Shown: positions 5,647-11,591 of the stretch, piece after piece
Position numbering within the stretch: the stretch's first letter is position 1
Layout: every line of letters starts with the position of its first letter
Origin: Pseudomonadota bacterium
GTDB taxonomy: Bacteria > Pseudomonadota > Alphaproteobacteria > Rhizobiales > Hyphomicrobiaceae
Direction of reading: 5' to 3'
DNA: 11,591 bases
NCBI GenBank assembly: GCA_023412745.1
Contig: JAEZBZ010000209.1
Span: 1 to 11,591 of the forward strand
Translations under genes and position numbers: made by a program
Notes under the pieces: model-generated
Told to the model about the DNA's origin: nothing
Database searches by the model: none
Seen by the model: the letters and a program-made list of their open reading frames with translations, nothing else

Positions 5647-7902
5647 TCAGAAGTGGGTCTTGGCCGTGAGAAGGAACGTGCGGCCCATGCCGGTATTACA
5701 GGTTACGCCGGCCGGGGTGCACGAGACGGTCGGCGGCGAGCTCAGCGCCGGCGTGTAGGCTTCGTCAAACAGGTTGTTGACGTTGGCGCCGATGGTGAGG
5801 GTGTCGTTGACCTTATAGCTGCTGAACAGGTCGACCAGCGCATAGCCGTCCGAACGGGCCGGTGCGCCAGGCGCGGCGTTGATGTCGCCGATGTAGGCTT
5901 CCGATGTCACCGTCGCACGTGCGCCGAGCGTCAGCTTCTCGTCCAAGAAGCGCAGTCCTGCGGTGATGACGAGCACGTGGTCTGGCAGGTAGCTCTGCGC
6001 GCCGAGGCCGTTGGTCTGCGATGGCAAATCGGAATGGGTGTAGGTGTAGGCGAGCTGGCCAAAAATGTAGCGGGCATCGTAGCTACCCTGCAGTTCCACG
6101 CCCTGCACCTTCGAGGTTCCCGGATTGTTGATGAAGGTCACGGCGCAGGGGCCTGAGAAACATCCCGAGATATAGTCCTCGATGTTGTTGTTGAAGTAGG
6201 CGGCCTTGAATCGGAATGCATCGCGCCGCGACCACACGCCGTTGGCCGTAACGTTCGCACCGAGTTCCCAGCCCTTCAGAATTTCAGGCTTCAGGAACGG
6301 GTTGGGAGCGAACCCGAAACCGCCGGACGGATGGCTACCGCCAAGCATGGTCTCCTGGATGGTCGGTGGGCGGAACGACTCTGCGTATGTGATGTACGGC
6401 TGCAGCCACGGCGTAACCTGCGCCGCGAGCGTAACCTTCGGATTCAACCGGCCTTCGGAGCGATCCAGATCGTAAAGCCCTACGGGAACGCCTTGCGGGT
6501 TGCCGGGCTGGGCGGTGAAGGTGCCGTCCAACTGATAGAAATCATAGCGCAACCCGGCGATCAGATCGAAGACCCCGTGCGAGAAGGTCGTCTGCGAGAA
6601 CACGCCGCCGATGGAGCTTTCACCGCTCGGGTTGACGCCGCCGCCACTGCCGGGATTGATCAGGTTCTTCGCAGTCACGTCATCTTTGAAGTATTCGACG
6701 CCGTACTCCGACTTGACCTGAATCGCGCCCCAGTTGAACCGCGACGTGTTCGACATGTCGAATCCCATGCCTTCGTCGCGGATATGGCGACCGGCGCTTG
6801 CCATCGGCGAAATAGCGCGACGATAGTGCATGGCGACGTCGCTCATGGATGCGTTGAAGCGGAAGTCGATCAGCGGGTTGTCCATGGAGGTGTAGCGATA
6901 CTTCGCCGTGAACACCTTGGAGTCGACCTGCTGGTAAACCGACTGGGCGAAGAAATCGTTGTCGTAGAACACGCCACCGATTGTCAGGCGATTGTACGGC
7001 GTGGCGCCAAACTCAGCCTTGACCAGCCCTGAGAGAATATCCTGACGCGAGTATGGGATCGTCAGACCATCGCCATTCTTATAGTCGTCAGGGTTGCGAT
7101 AGCTGATCGCGCCGCCGACTGCGACACTGCCGGCGCGCACTGCGCCTGCCGCCATCTCCGAGAAGCCTTGGTTGTTGCTGCCCCAGGTGAGCGAGGTTAT
7201 CGCGCCTGTGGAATTGCCGGGCTTGATGATGTCGTCGATGCCCAGCGTGCGGAAGTTCGCCGATCCGGCGAGGGCACCGGCACCACCCGTCGTGGCCACC
7301 GCGCCGCGCTCGATATCGACTCCGGCGAGCAGCGAGGGATCGACGTAAAGCAGGCCTTGCGCTTCGTGCGTGGTAAAGCGGAAGTTCTGGCGCACACCGT
7401 CGATCATCATGTTAACGCGGCCGGAGCCTTCCAAGCCACGGATATTGACGGCGATACCCGAGTTTGTCGGACTTTCACGCGTGTACGTGCCGGGCATGGC
7501 GCGCAGCACGTCGCCGGTGTTGACCTGGCCGAAGGTCTCAAGCTCCGATTTCGTCGCGGTGCTGACGGCGGCAGGCGTCTCGTAGGGAACGTCCTGCGGC
7601 GGCACGGTCCGTGGTGCGGCGACGACGGGTTCTGCCGGAGCAGCCTGAGTCTGCGCGGGCGCTGCCTTCGGGGCCGCTTTGGCGCGGGCCTTCTGCTTCG
7701 GCCGCACAGCCGAACCTTCGACAGTCACCGGCGGCAAGGTGCCTTGCGCAGCCGCTTCACCGGCGATCGCAACAGCCAAGCCGCAGACCACATAACCGGC
7801 CAGATGCGAACCCAATTTGAGTGATGACTTGTGTGCCGTGGCAGTGCATTGCGCACACGCCGGTGCAGCGCCGGTTGCCCGACTCCGATTGCGCCCTTGC
7901 AT
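5647..7902 (-). CDS. TonB-dependent outer-membrane receptor, heme/hemoprotein type
   Basis: This 751-residue protein opens with an unusually long n-region (1-30), then a hydrophobic core (about 32-48) and a likely signal-peptidase site after AAA near residue 52. A TonB-box-like PVTVEG (58-63) and an Ala/Pro/Lys-rich linker (about 66-105) follow. The plug spans about 107-225, with VNIRGLEGSGRVNMMIDGVR (152-171). The beta-barrel follows, ending MGRTFLLTAKTHF with the terminal Phe typical of outer-membrane proteins. Both heme-receptor hallmarks are visible: plug His179 in FTTHEAQGLLYVDP, and His524 between FRPP (510-513) and NPFL (534-537), the FRAP/NPNL box. Two short-spaced Cys pairs (581/586 and 728/735) may be disulfides. 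The ATG at 7902 has AGGGGAA at 7911-7917. TonB-powered import of heme or hemoprotein-bound heme is the likely role. The transporter and heme-handling genes usually found beside such receptors are absent from this window. Confidence 0.88.
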   Translation of the reverse strand: MQGRNRSRATGAAPACAQCTATAHKSSLKLGSHLAGYVVCGLAVAIAGEAAAQGTLPPVTVEGSAVRPKQKARAKAAPKAAPAQTQAAPAEPVVAAPRTVPPQDVPYETPAAVSTATKSELETFGQVNTGDVLRAMPGTYTRESPTNSGIAVNIRGLEGSGRVNMMIDGVRQNFRFTTHEAQGLLYVDPSLLAGVDIERGAVATTGGAGALAGSANFRTLGIDDIIKPGNSTGAITSLTWGSNNQGFSEMAAGAVRAGSVAVGGAISYRNPDDYKNGDGLTIPYSRQDILSGLVKAEFGATPYNRLTIGGVFYDNDFFAQSVYQQVDSKVFTAKYRYTSMDNPLIDFRFNASMSDVAMHYRRAISPMASAGRHIRDEGMGFDMSNTSRFNWGAIQVKSEYGVEYFKDDVTAKNLINPGSGGGVNPSGESSIGGVFSQTTFSHGVFDLIAGLRYDFYQLDGTFTAQPGNPQGVPVGLYDLDRSEGRLNPKVTLAAQVTPWLQPYITYAESFRPPTIQETMLGGSHPSGGFGFAPNPFLKPEILKGWELGANVTANGVWSRRDAFRFKAAYFNNNIEDYISGCFSGPCAVTFINNPGTSKVQGVELQGSYDARYIFGQLAYTYTHSDLPSQTNGLGAQSYLPDHVLVITAGLRFLDEKLTLGARATVTSEAYIGDINAAPGAPARSDGYALVDLFSSYKVNDTLTIGANVNNLFDEAYTPALSSPPTVSCTPAGVTCNTGMGRTFLLTAKTHF

Positions 7903-7991
7903 GTCTCTAATTCCCCTAACCCCTTATATCGAAACATCGGCGGGCTGGAGCGTGTGTAACACCGCTTGGCTGGCGAAGACCGGATACGAGA

Positions 7992-8002
7992 TCGACAGTC
8001 GA
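7992..8002. promoter_or_regulatory. Perfect inverted repeat upstream of the heme-receptor-like gene (candidate operator)
   Basis: TCGAC-A-GTCGA (7992-8002) is a perfect 5-base inverted repeat with one central base, about 90 bases upstream of the receptor ATG. A TTGACT (minus strand, 8038-8033) followed 17 bases later by a poor -10 (TAGCGT, 8015-8010) lies just upstream of it, so the repeat would fall shortly after the transcription start. I do not recognise a Fur, Irr or RirA box here. Confidence 0.25.
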
Positions 8003-8070
8003 CAAAGGCACGCTATTTTTGTTTACTAGGGGAGTCAACAATGTGCGCGGGATTGATCAGGAACAGAGCC

Positions 8071-8097
8071 AAAAAAGCAACACCTTGTCAGGGTTGC
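8071..8097 (-). terminator. Intrinsic terminator of the DUF599 gene, overlapping its stop codon
   Basis: On the minus strand the sequence GCAAC-CCT-GACA-AGG-T-GTTGC folds into an 8-base-pair stem with one bulge (8097 down to 8077). It is followed directly by six T (8076-8071). The TGA stop of the DUF599 gene lies around the loop. A short stem followed by a clean T tract supports rho-independent termination. Confidence 0.55.
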
Positions 8098-8801
8098 CCG
8101 TCCGGGCTGCGGGCGCGTCGCGACAGGATCGCCAGGGACCGCGAGAAGAAATCGCGCCGGGTCAGGATGAAAATCACCCAGGTCGTGGCGGCCATGAACG
8201 CCAGCGGATGGACGAACCAGGCCAGCGCAGCTATGGCGTAATAGAACGAGCGGATGCCGGAGTTCGAGTGATCGGCGGCAATGCCGATGAGTTCTGCGGT
8301 ATCGTGTGCGTGTGTCGCGCATTCGGTCTGGTTGCTTTCGCCGGCGATCGGCGTTGATCCGATCATGATCGCCGTATAGTGCGACAGCCGCGTTGCCCAG
8401 GCGAACTTGAAAAACGCGTAGATAAAGATCGCCATCATCAGCAGGATCTTGGTTTCCCAGATCCAGGCCTGGGACTGGCCGATGAAGGGCAGCCGCTCCA
8501 GCATCGCCTGCACTTTCTCGCCAGACCCCAGAAGCGCCGCCAGACCACCGACCGCGATCACGCTTGTGGAGGCGAAGAAAGCATTGCCCTGCGTCAGATG
8601 ACCGAGCAGCACACCGTCGAGAATGCGGTTCTCCCGCGCCGACATGTTCAGCATCCAGGAGACGCGGTGGTTTTGTACCGCGGCAACGATGCTGCTGCGT
8701 TCCAGCGATGATCGCTCCGCAAGCGCGCGATAGCCGCCGATCAGCACAAAGAACCAAATCACCGCAATCAGATCGAATTTCGGGTCGGTGAATAGTGTCA
8801 T
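8088..8801 (-). CDS. DUF599 family integral membrane protein
   Basis: From the ATG at 8801 the protein has 237 residues. About four to five hydrophobic segments are seen: 9-27 (FDLIAVIWFFVLIGGYRAL), 75-92 (FFASTSVIAVGGLAALLG), 118-136 (KILLMMAIFIYAFFKFAWA), and 187-213 as one long or two short spans (YYAIAALAWFVHP followed by FMAATTWVIFIL). The conserved stretch RILDGVLLGHLTQGNAFFAS (59-78), the segment KFAWATRLSHY (132-142) and SGIRSFYYA (181-189) are what led me to DUF599. Function is unknown. The frame stays open to an ATG at 8897, but the first 32 residues of that form are charged and compositionally unlike the rest, so the inner start is preferred although its ribosome binding site is weak. 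It is separated from the upstream carboxylase gene by 337 bases, so it is probably transcribed on its own. Confidence 0.75.
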   Translation of the reverse strand: MTLFTDPKFDLIAVIWFFVLIGGYRALAERSSLERSSIVAAVQNHRVSWMLNMSARENRILDGVLLGHLTQGNAFFASTSVIAVGGLAALLGSGEKVQAMLERLPFIGQSQAWIWETKILLMMAIFIYAFFKFAWATRLSHYTAIMIGSTPIAGESNQTECATHAHDTAELIGIAADHSNSGIRSFYYAIAALAWFVHPLAFMAATTWVIFILTRRDFFSRSLAILSRRARSPDGQP

Positions 8802-9138
8802 GATGATCCGCGTGGCAGCGTCGTGTTCATGTTGGTTAGAGCCGCGTCGCCGCTCGGCTGTCAAGCCGAACGGCCAATGGCAACGTTCAACCCGCATGCG
8901 TGCCCGTGATCTAGCAAAAGCGCTATTTGCAAAATCGAGCCGAGAACGATCGTTCAGGTTGCCGGCGGCAGGAAACCTTCATGCCGTTTTCGCCCGGCCG
9001 CATGCACACATGCATCCTGTTATCCGGGAATCGCGCTTGGGGAAAGTCGCGGGAATAATCGCGGTGCCGTGCTTCGTGGTCACCATCATGGGCTGTCAGA
9101 CTGCTGATCAGGCGTGCACGTGCGTCGTGGGGCACACA
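8802..9138. other. 337-base intergenic region without a convincing gene; contains two inverted repeats
   Basis: Open frames across this stretch have no family-like sequence and no supported start. It holds a hairpin-capable repeat, TCGGCT-GTCA-AGCCGA (8854-8869), with four more outer pairs after one mismatch (8849-8852 with 8871-8874), located about 50 bases upstream of the DUF599 start. It also holds the perfect 12-base palindrome GAACGATCGTTC (8944-8955). GCACGTGC occurs at 9116-9123 just past the carboxylase stop. No intrinsic terminator with a T tract was seen after the carboxylase gene. Confidence 0.6.
8944..8955. promoter_or_regulatory. Perfect 12-base palindrome, candidate operator upstream of the DUF599 gene
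   Basis: GAACGATCGTTC reads the same on both strands and lies in non-coding DNA about 145 bases upstream of the DUF599 ATG. Its length and symmetry are compatible with a binding site for a dimeric regulator. No regulator for it can be named from the window. Confidence 0.25.
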
Positions 9139-10746
9139 CTACATGCGGAAAACGCCGAACCGCGTTTCCAGAATCGGCGCATTGAGGCAGGCGGAAAGGC
9201 TGAGTGCGAGGACGCGGCGGGTTTCCTGCGGCGTGATGATGCCGTCGTCCCACAGCCGCGCGGTCGCGTAGTAGGGGTGTCCCTCGCGCTCGAACTGCTC
9301 CAGCACCGGTGCCTTGAACGCGGCCTCTTCCTCCGCGCTCCACGATTTGCCTTCCGCCTCGATGTTGTCGCGCCGGACCGTGGCCAGCACGGATGCGGCC
9401 TGCGGGCCGCCCATGACGGAAATTCGCGCATTGGGCCACATGAACATGAAACGCGGATCATAGGCGCGTCCGCACATGGCGTAGTTGCCCGCGCCGTAGC
9501 TGCCGCCGATGATCACGGTGATCTTCGGCACGTTGGCGCTGGCCACGGCCGTGACCATCTTGGCACCGTGGCGGGCGATGCCACCGGCCTCCGCCTCGCG
9601 ACCGACCATGAAGCCGGTGATATTCTGCAGGAACAGCAGCGGAATGCGGCGCTGGCAGGCCAGCTCGATGAAGTGCGCCGCCTTCTGCGCCGTCTCGGAA
9701 TACAGGATGCCGTTGTTGGCGAGGATCGCCACGGGCAGGCCTTCGATGCGGGCGAAGCCGGTCACCAGCGTGGTGGCGTACAGCGCCTTGAACTCGTCGA
9801 AATCCGAGCCGTCGACGAGCCGCGCGATCACCTCGCGGGCGTCGTATTGCGTCATCAGCGAGGCCGGCACGCATCCGTCGATGTCCTCGATCGGGTAGGC
9901 TGGCGGCCGCGGCTCGGCGATGGCGACGCTCGGCGGTTTAAGTGTGTTGAGGTTAGCGACGATGTTGCGGGCGATATCCAGCGCGTGGGCATCGTCGAGC
10001 GCATAGTGATCGGCGACACCGGACAGCTTGGTGTGAACATCTGCGCCGCCGAGATCCTCTGCGCTGACCGTCTCGCCGGTTGCCGCCTTCACCAGTGGCG
10101 GCCCGCCAAGGAAGATCGTTCCCTGCCGGCGCACGATGATGCTTTCATCCGACATGGCGGGGACGTACGCGCCGCCCGCCGTGCAGCTTCCCATCACCAC
10201 CGCGATCTGCGGAATGCCCTCGGCGGACAGCCGCGCCTGGTTATAGAAGATGCTTCCGAAGTGCTCCTTGTCGGGGAAGACTTCCGTGTGGTGAGGCAGG
10301 TTGGCGCCACCGCTGTCGACCAGGTAGATGCAAGGCAGGCGGTTTTCGCCGGCGATCTCCTGCGCGCGGATGTGCTTCTTCACGGTGAGCGGATAGTAGG
10401 TGCCGCCCTTGATGGTGGCATCGTTGGTCACGATCATGCATTCGCGGCCAGAGATGCGCCCGATGCCAGTGATCAGCCCGGCGCCGTGAATGTCGTTGGA
10501 ATACATGCCGTAGGCGGCGAGCTGCGACAGTTCCAGGAACGGCGTGCCCGGGTCTATCAGGCGCGTAACCCGATCACGCGGCAGCAACTTACCGCGCGAG
10601 ATGTGGCGCTGGCGCAGTTTCTCTGGACCGCCTTGCGCGGCTTCGGCGCGCTTGGCCGTAAGGTCCGCGACCAGCGCCCGCATCGCGGCCGCGTTGGCGC
10701 GGAAGGCGTCGGATGATGGACTGATCCGGGAGACGATCCTGGGCAT
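9139..10746 (-). CDS. mccB: Methylcrotonyl-CoA carboxylase carboxyltransferase (beta) subunit
   Basis: From the ATG at 10746 the protein has 535 residues, the usual length of MccB. The N-terminal crotonase-fold half contains YLVDSGGANLP (141-151), EVFPDKEHFGSIFYNQARLS (155-174), GSCTAGGAYVPAMSDE (186-201, oxyanion-hole region) and IFLGGPPLVKAATGE (211-225). The C-terminal half contains FLQNITGFMVGREAEAGGI (372-390), IIGGSYGAGNYAMCGRAYDP (412-431) and the closing TRFGVFRM. It transfers the carboxyl group from carboxybiotin to 3-methylcrotonyl-CoA in leucine breakdown. A geranyl-CoA (AtuC) or related acyl-CoA specificity cannot be excluded. The frame extends to a GTG at 10776, but the ATG has AGG nine bases upstream and matches the family N-terminus. 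The biotin-carrying alpha subunit and the acyl-CoA dehydrogenase that usually accompany it are not in the window. Confidence 0.9.
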   Translation of the reverse strand: MPRIVSRISPSSDAFRANAAAMRALVADLTAKRAEAAQGGPEKLRQRHISRGKLLPRDRVTRLIDPGTPFLELSQLAAYGMYSNDIHGAGLITGIGRISGRECMIVTNDATIKGGTYYPLTVKKHIRAQEIAGENRLPCIYLVDSGGANLPHHTEVFPDKEHFGSIFYNQARLSAEGIPQIAVVMGSCTAGGAYVPAMSDESIIVRRQGTIFLGGPPLVKAATGETVSAEDLGGADVHTKLSGVADHYALDDAHALDIARNIVANLNTLKPPSVAIAEPRPPAYPIEDIDGCVPASLMTQYDAREVIARLVDGSDFDEFKALYATTLVTGFARIEGLPVAILANNGILYSETAQKAAHFIELACQRRIPLLFLQNITGFMVGREAEAGGIARHGAKMVTAVASANVPKITVIIGGSYGAGNYAMCGRAYDPRFMFMWPNARISVMGGPQAASVLATVRRDNIEAEGKSWSAEEEAAFKAPVLEQFEREGHPYYATARLWDDGIITPQETRRVLALSLSACLNAPILETRFGVFRM

Positions 10747-10777
10747 GGCAACCTCGCCGCTGACACGGGGTGCCACT

Positions 10778-10816
10778 CAAGCAGCGTCGCCCTGTTTCGA
10801 CAAGGGCGACGGCTTG
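10778..10816 (-). other. Strong stem-loop in the leader of the carboxylase gene
   Basis: GTCGCCCT (10786-10793) pairs perfectly with AGGGCGAC (10803-10810). Two or three more pairs form around a TTCG-type loop if one base is bulged, and CAAGC (10778-10782) pairs with GCTTG (10812-10816) beyond a small internal bulge. The element lies between the stop of the secreted-protein gene and the carboxylase ATG, starting about 32 bases ahead of that ATG. No T tract follows on the minus strand, so it could be a factor-dependent terminator for the upstream gene, an mRNA processing or stability element, or a leader structure. Confidence 0.5.
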
Positions 10817-10868
10817 CTGTCCTATCGTGTGGGCGGACGAGGCTCCTGAAGCGGGAGCTGCGCCCGGA

Positions 10869-11375
10869 TCAGCACTTGCGCAAAGAGGCCTGGACTTCGC
10901 GGATATAGTCGGCCCGCTCCGGTACGACCTTCACGGATTGCTCGCAGCGCGATCCGGCGACGGCCATTTTGGCCTGGAAGAATTTGCCTTCCAGGAAGAT
11001 GTCGAAACCACCTTCGGTCAGCGTGCCGCTGACGGTGCCGTTGAGGCCGGTATAGATGTTGTCCTGCCAGCGGCCGGTCACCTGCGCACCCTCGACCTGC
11101 AGATGCGTCGAGGCATCGAGCTTGTAGTTGTCGCTCTTACAACGCAGGTTCTGGCGCAGTCGGGTGCTGTCGCCGTCGGGCAGGTAGGTCACGACACACT
11201 TGAAATTTTCGGCGGGGCCGGATGCCGGCATCACCGTTCCTTGCCCGGCCCAACGGCCAGCCAGACCGGCAAAGGAATCCGGCGCGCTGGCGGTAGCCCA
11301 GTTCGAGTAGGCGCCGACGGCGGATAGACCTGCGGCACAGGCTGCTGCAGACAAGATACGCGAACGGAGCTGCAT
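10869..11375 (-). CDS. Small secreted protein of unknown function
   Basis: From the ATG at 11375 the protein has 168 residues. It starts with a signal peptide (MQLRSRILSAAACAAGLSAV, then a likely cleavage after ATASA near residue 31), so the mature protein should be periplasmic or exported. The mature part begins with FAGLAGRWAGQGTV and is rich in short alternating polar/hydrophobic stretches (HLQVEGAQVTGRWQDNIYTG, GTVSGTLTEGGFDIFLEG). This suggests a small beta-barrel of the lipocalin or calycin type, which is a guess from pattern. Four cysteines in the mature part (FKCVV, LRCKS, SRCEQ and the C-terminal RKC) could form two disulfides. The frame opens at a GTG at 11408, but the ATG places the signal peptide correctly and has a G-rich run about 10-14 bases upstream. 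I do not recognise the family. It lies upstream of the carboxylase gene with a 122-base gap and a hairpin between them. Confidence 0.75.
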   Translation of the reverse strand: MQLRSRILSAAACAAGLSAVGAYSNWATASAPDSFAGLAGRWAGQGTVMPASGPAENFKCVVTYLPDGDSTRLRQNLRCKSDNYKLDASTHLQVEGAQVTGRWQDNIYTGLNGTVSGTLTEGGFDIFLEGKFFQAKMAVAGSRCEQSVKVVPERADYIREVQASLRKC

Positions 11376-11569
11376 GTCGTCATAACCCCCATAGATTGAT
11401 GCCGTCACATCGGCGCGGTGCCGGAAAAGCCCCCAAGGCTCACCAGCGCATTGTCAAAACGGAGCTGAAAAGGTTCGGCTGCACGCCAAGCATGCGATCC
11501 GGACACGTCGGATGTTGGGGTGCAAATCCGGCCGTTTGTTGTTCAATCAACTGTGATGTGGGGGCGGAA

Positions 11570-11591
11570 ATGGAACGATTTTGCGGAAGGG
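11570..11591 (+). CDS. Possible start of a further gene at the right edge
   Basis: An ATG at 11570 is preceded by a purine-rich GGGGGCGG-type run (11560-11567) that could serve as a ribosome binding site. It opens seven codons (MERFCGR) before the window ends. It would be divergent from the secreted-protein gene. The evidence is only a start codon and a plausible Shine-Dalgarno sequence, so it may be chance. Confidence 0.2.

Noticed and set aside
6331..7032. Plus-strand 233-codon frame opposite the TonB receptor
   Set aside because: It is antisense to a receptor with clear plug and barrel motifs; no ribosome binding site or family similarity was seen.
8923..9135. Possible 70-residue gene in the gap between the carboxylase and DUF599 genes
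   Set aside because: It lacks a convincing Shine-Dalgarno sequence and its composition resembles random high-GC translation.
8788..10716. A 642-codon open frame on the plus strand opposite the carboxylase gene
   Set aside because: It is antisense to a well-supported carboxylase gene, its translation is rich in Arg, Gly, His and Ala with no family motifs, and such long shadow frames are expected in high-GC DNA.
11452..11457. Perfect TTGACA (minus strand) as -35 of a promoter for the secreted-protein gene
   Set aside because: The expected position 16-18 bases on reads GGGGGC-like sequence with no -10 similarity, so a full promoter cannot be supported.

Overview
The window looks like chromosome of a high-GC alphaproteobacterium. 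The best guess is the Bradyrhizobium / Rhodopseudomonas / Afipia group (Nitrobacteraceae). That placement is an inference from base composition, protein character and the ruvX / UPF0173 hydrolase neighbourhood; no rRNA or phylogenetic marker is present. Nearly all the sequence is explained by nine protein genes, two of which I had to trim to internal starts (methylcrotonyl-CoA carboxylase, secreted protein) and one likely so (DUF599). No rRNA, tRNA, CRISPR array, transposase, integrase or phage gene was seen.

Left part (1-3750): the 5' end of ruvX (Holliday junction resolvase-like nuclease) runs off the left edge on the minus strand. It is divergent from a small metal-dependent hydrolase of the UPF0173 metallo-beta-lactamase family. 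The hydrolase is followed after 49 bases by a large polytopic membrane protein carrying a C-terminal spermidine-synthase-like domain. A strong bidirectional intrinsic terminator at 3717-3750 closes this unit.

Middle part (3775-8100): a MarR-family regulator (minus) is divergent from an AraC-family regulator with an Arabinose_bd-type sensor domain (plus). The AraC gene converges on a TonB-dependent outer-membrane receptor (minus) that carries both conserved histidines and the FRAP/NPNL-type box of heme receptors. No heme ABC transporter, heme-degrading enzyme or tonB/exbBD genes accompany it here. A possible link between the AraC regulator and heme uptake is positional only.

Right part (8088-11591): three minus-strand genes separated by real gaps: a DUF599 inner-membrane protein, a methylcrotonyl-CoA carboxylase carboxyltransferase (beta) subunit (leucine or isoprenoid breakdown) without its biotin-carrying partner, and a small secreted protein of unknown function with four cysteines. 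The leader of the carboxylase gene holds a strong stem-loop. A possible further gene begins at the right edge.

I do not see convincing evidence for a new multi-gene system. The items most worth a second look are the fused membrane/spermidine-synthase-like protein, the isolated heme receptor with a long N-terminal extension, and several unexplained inverted repeats between genes.
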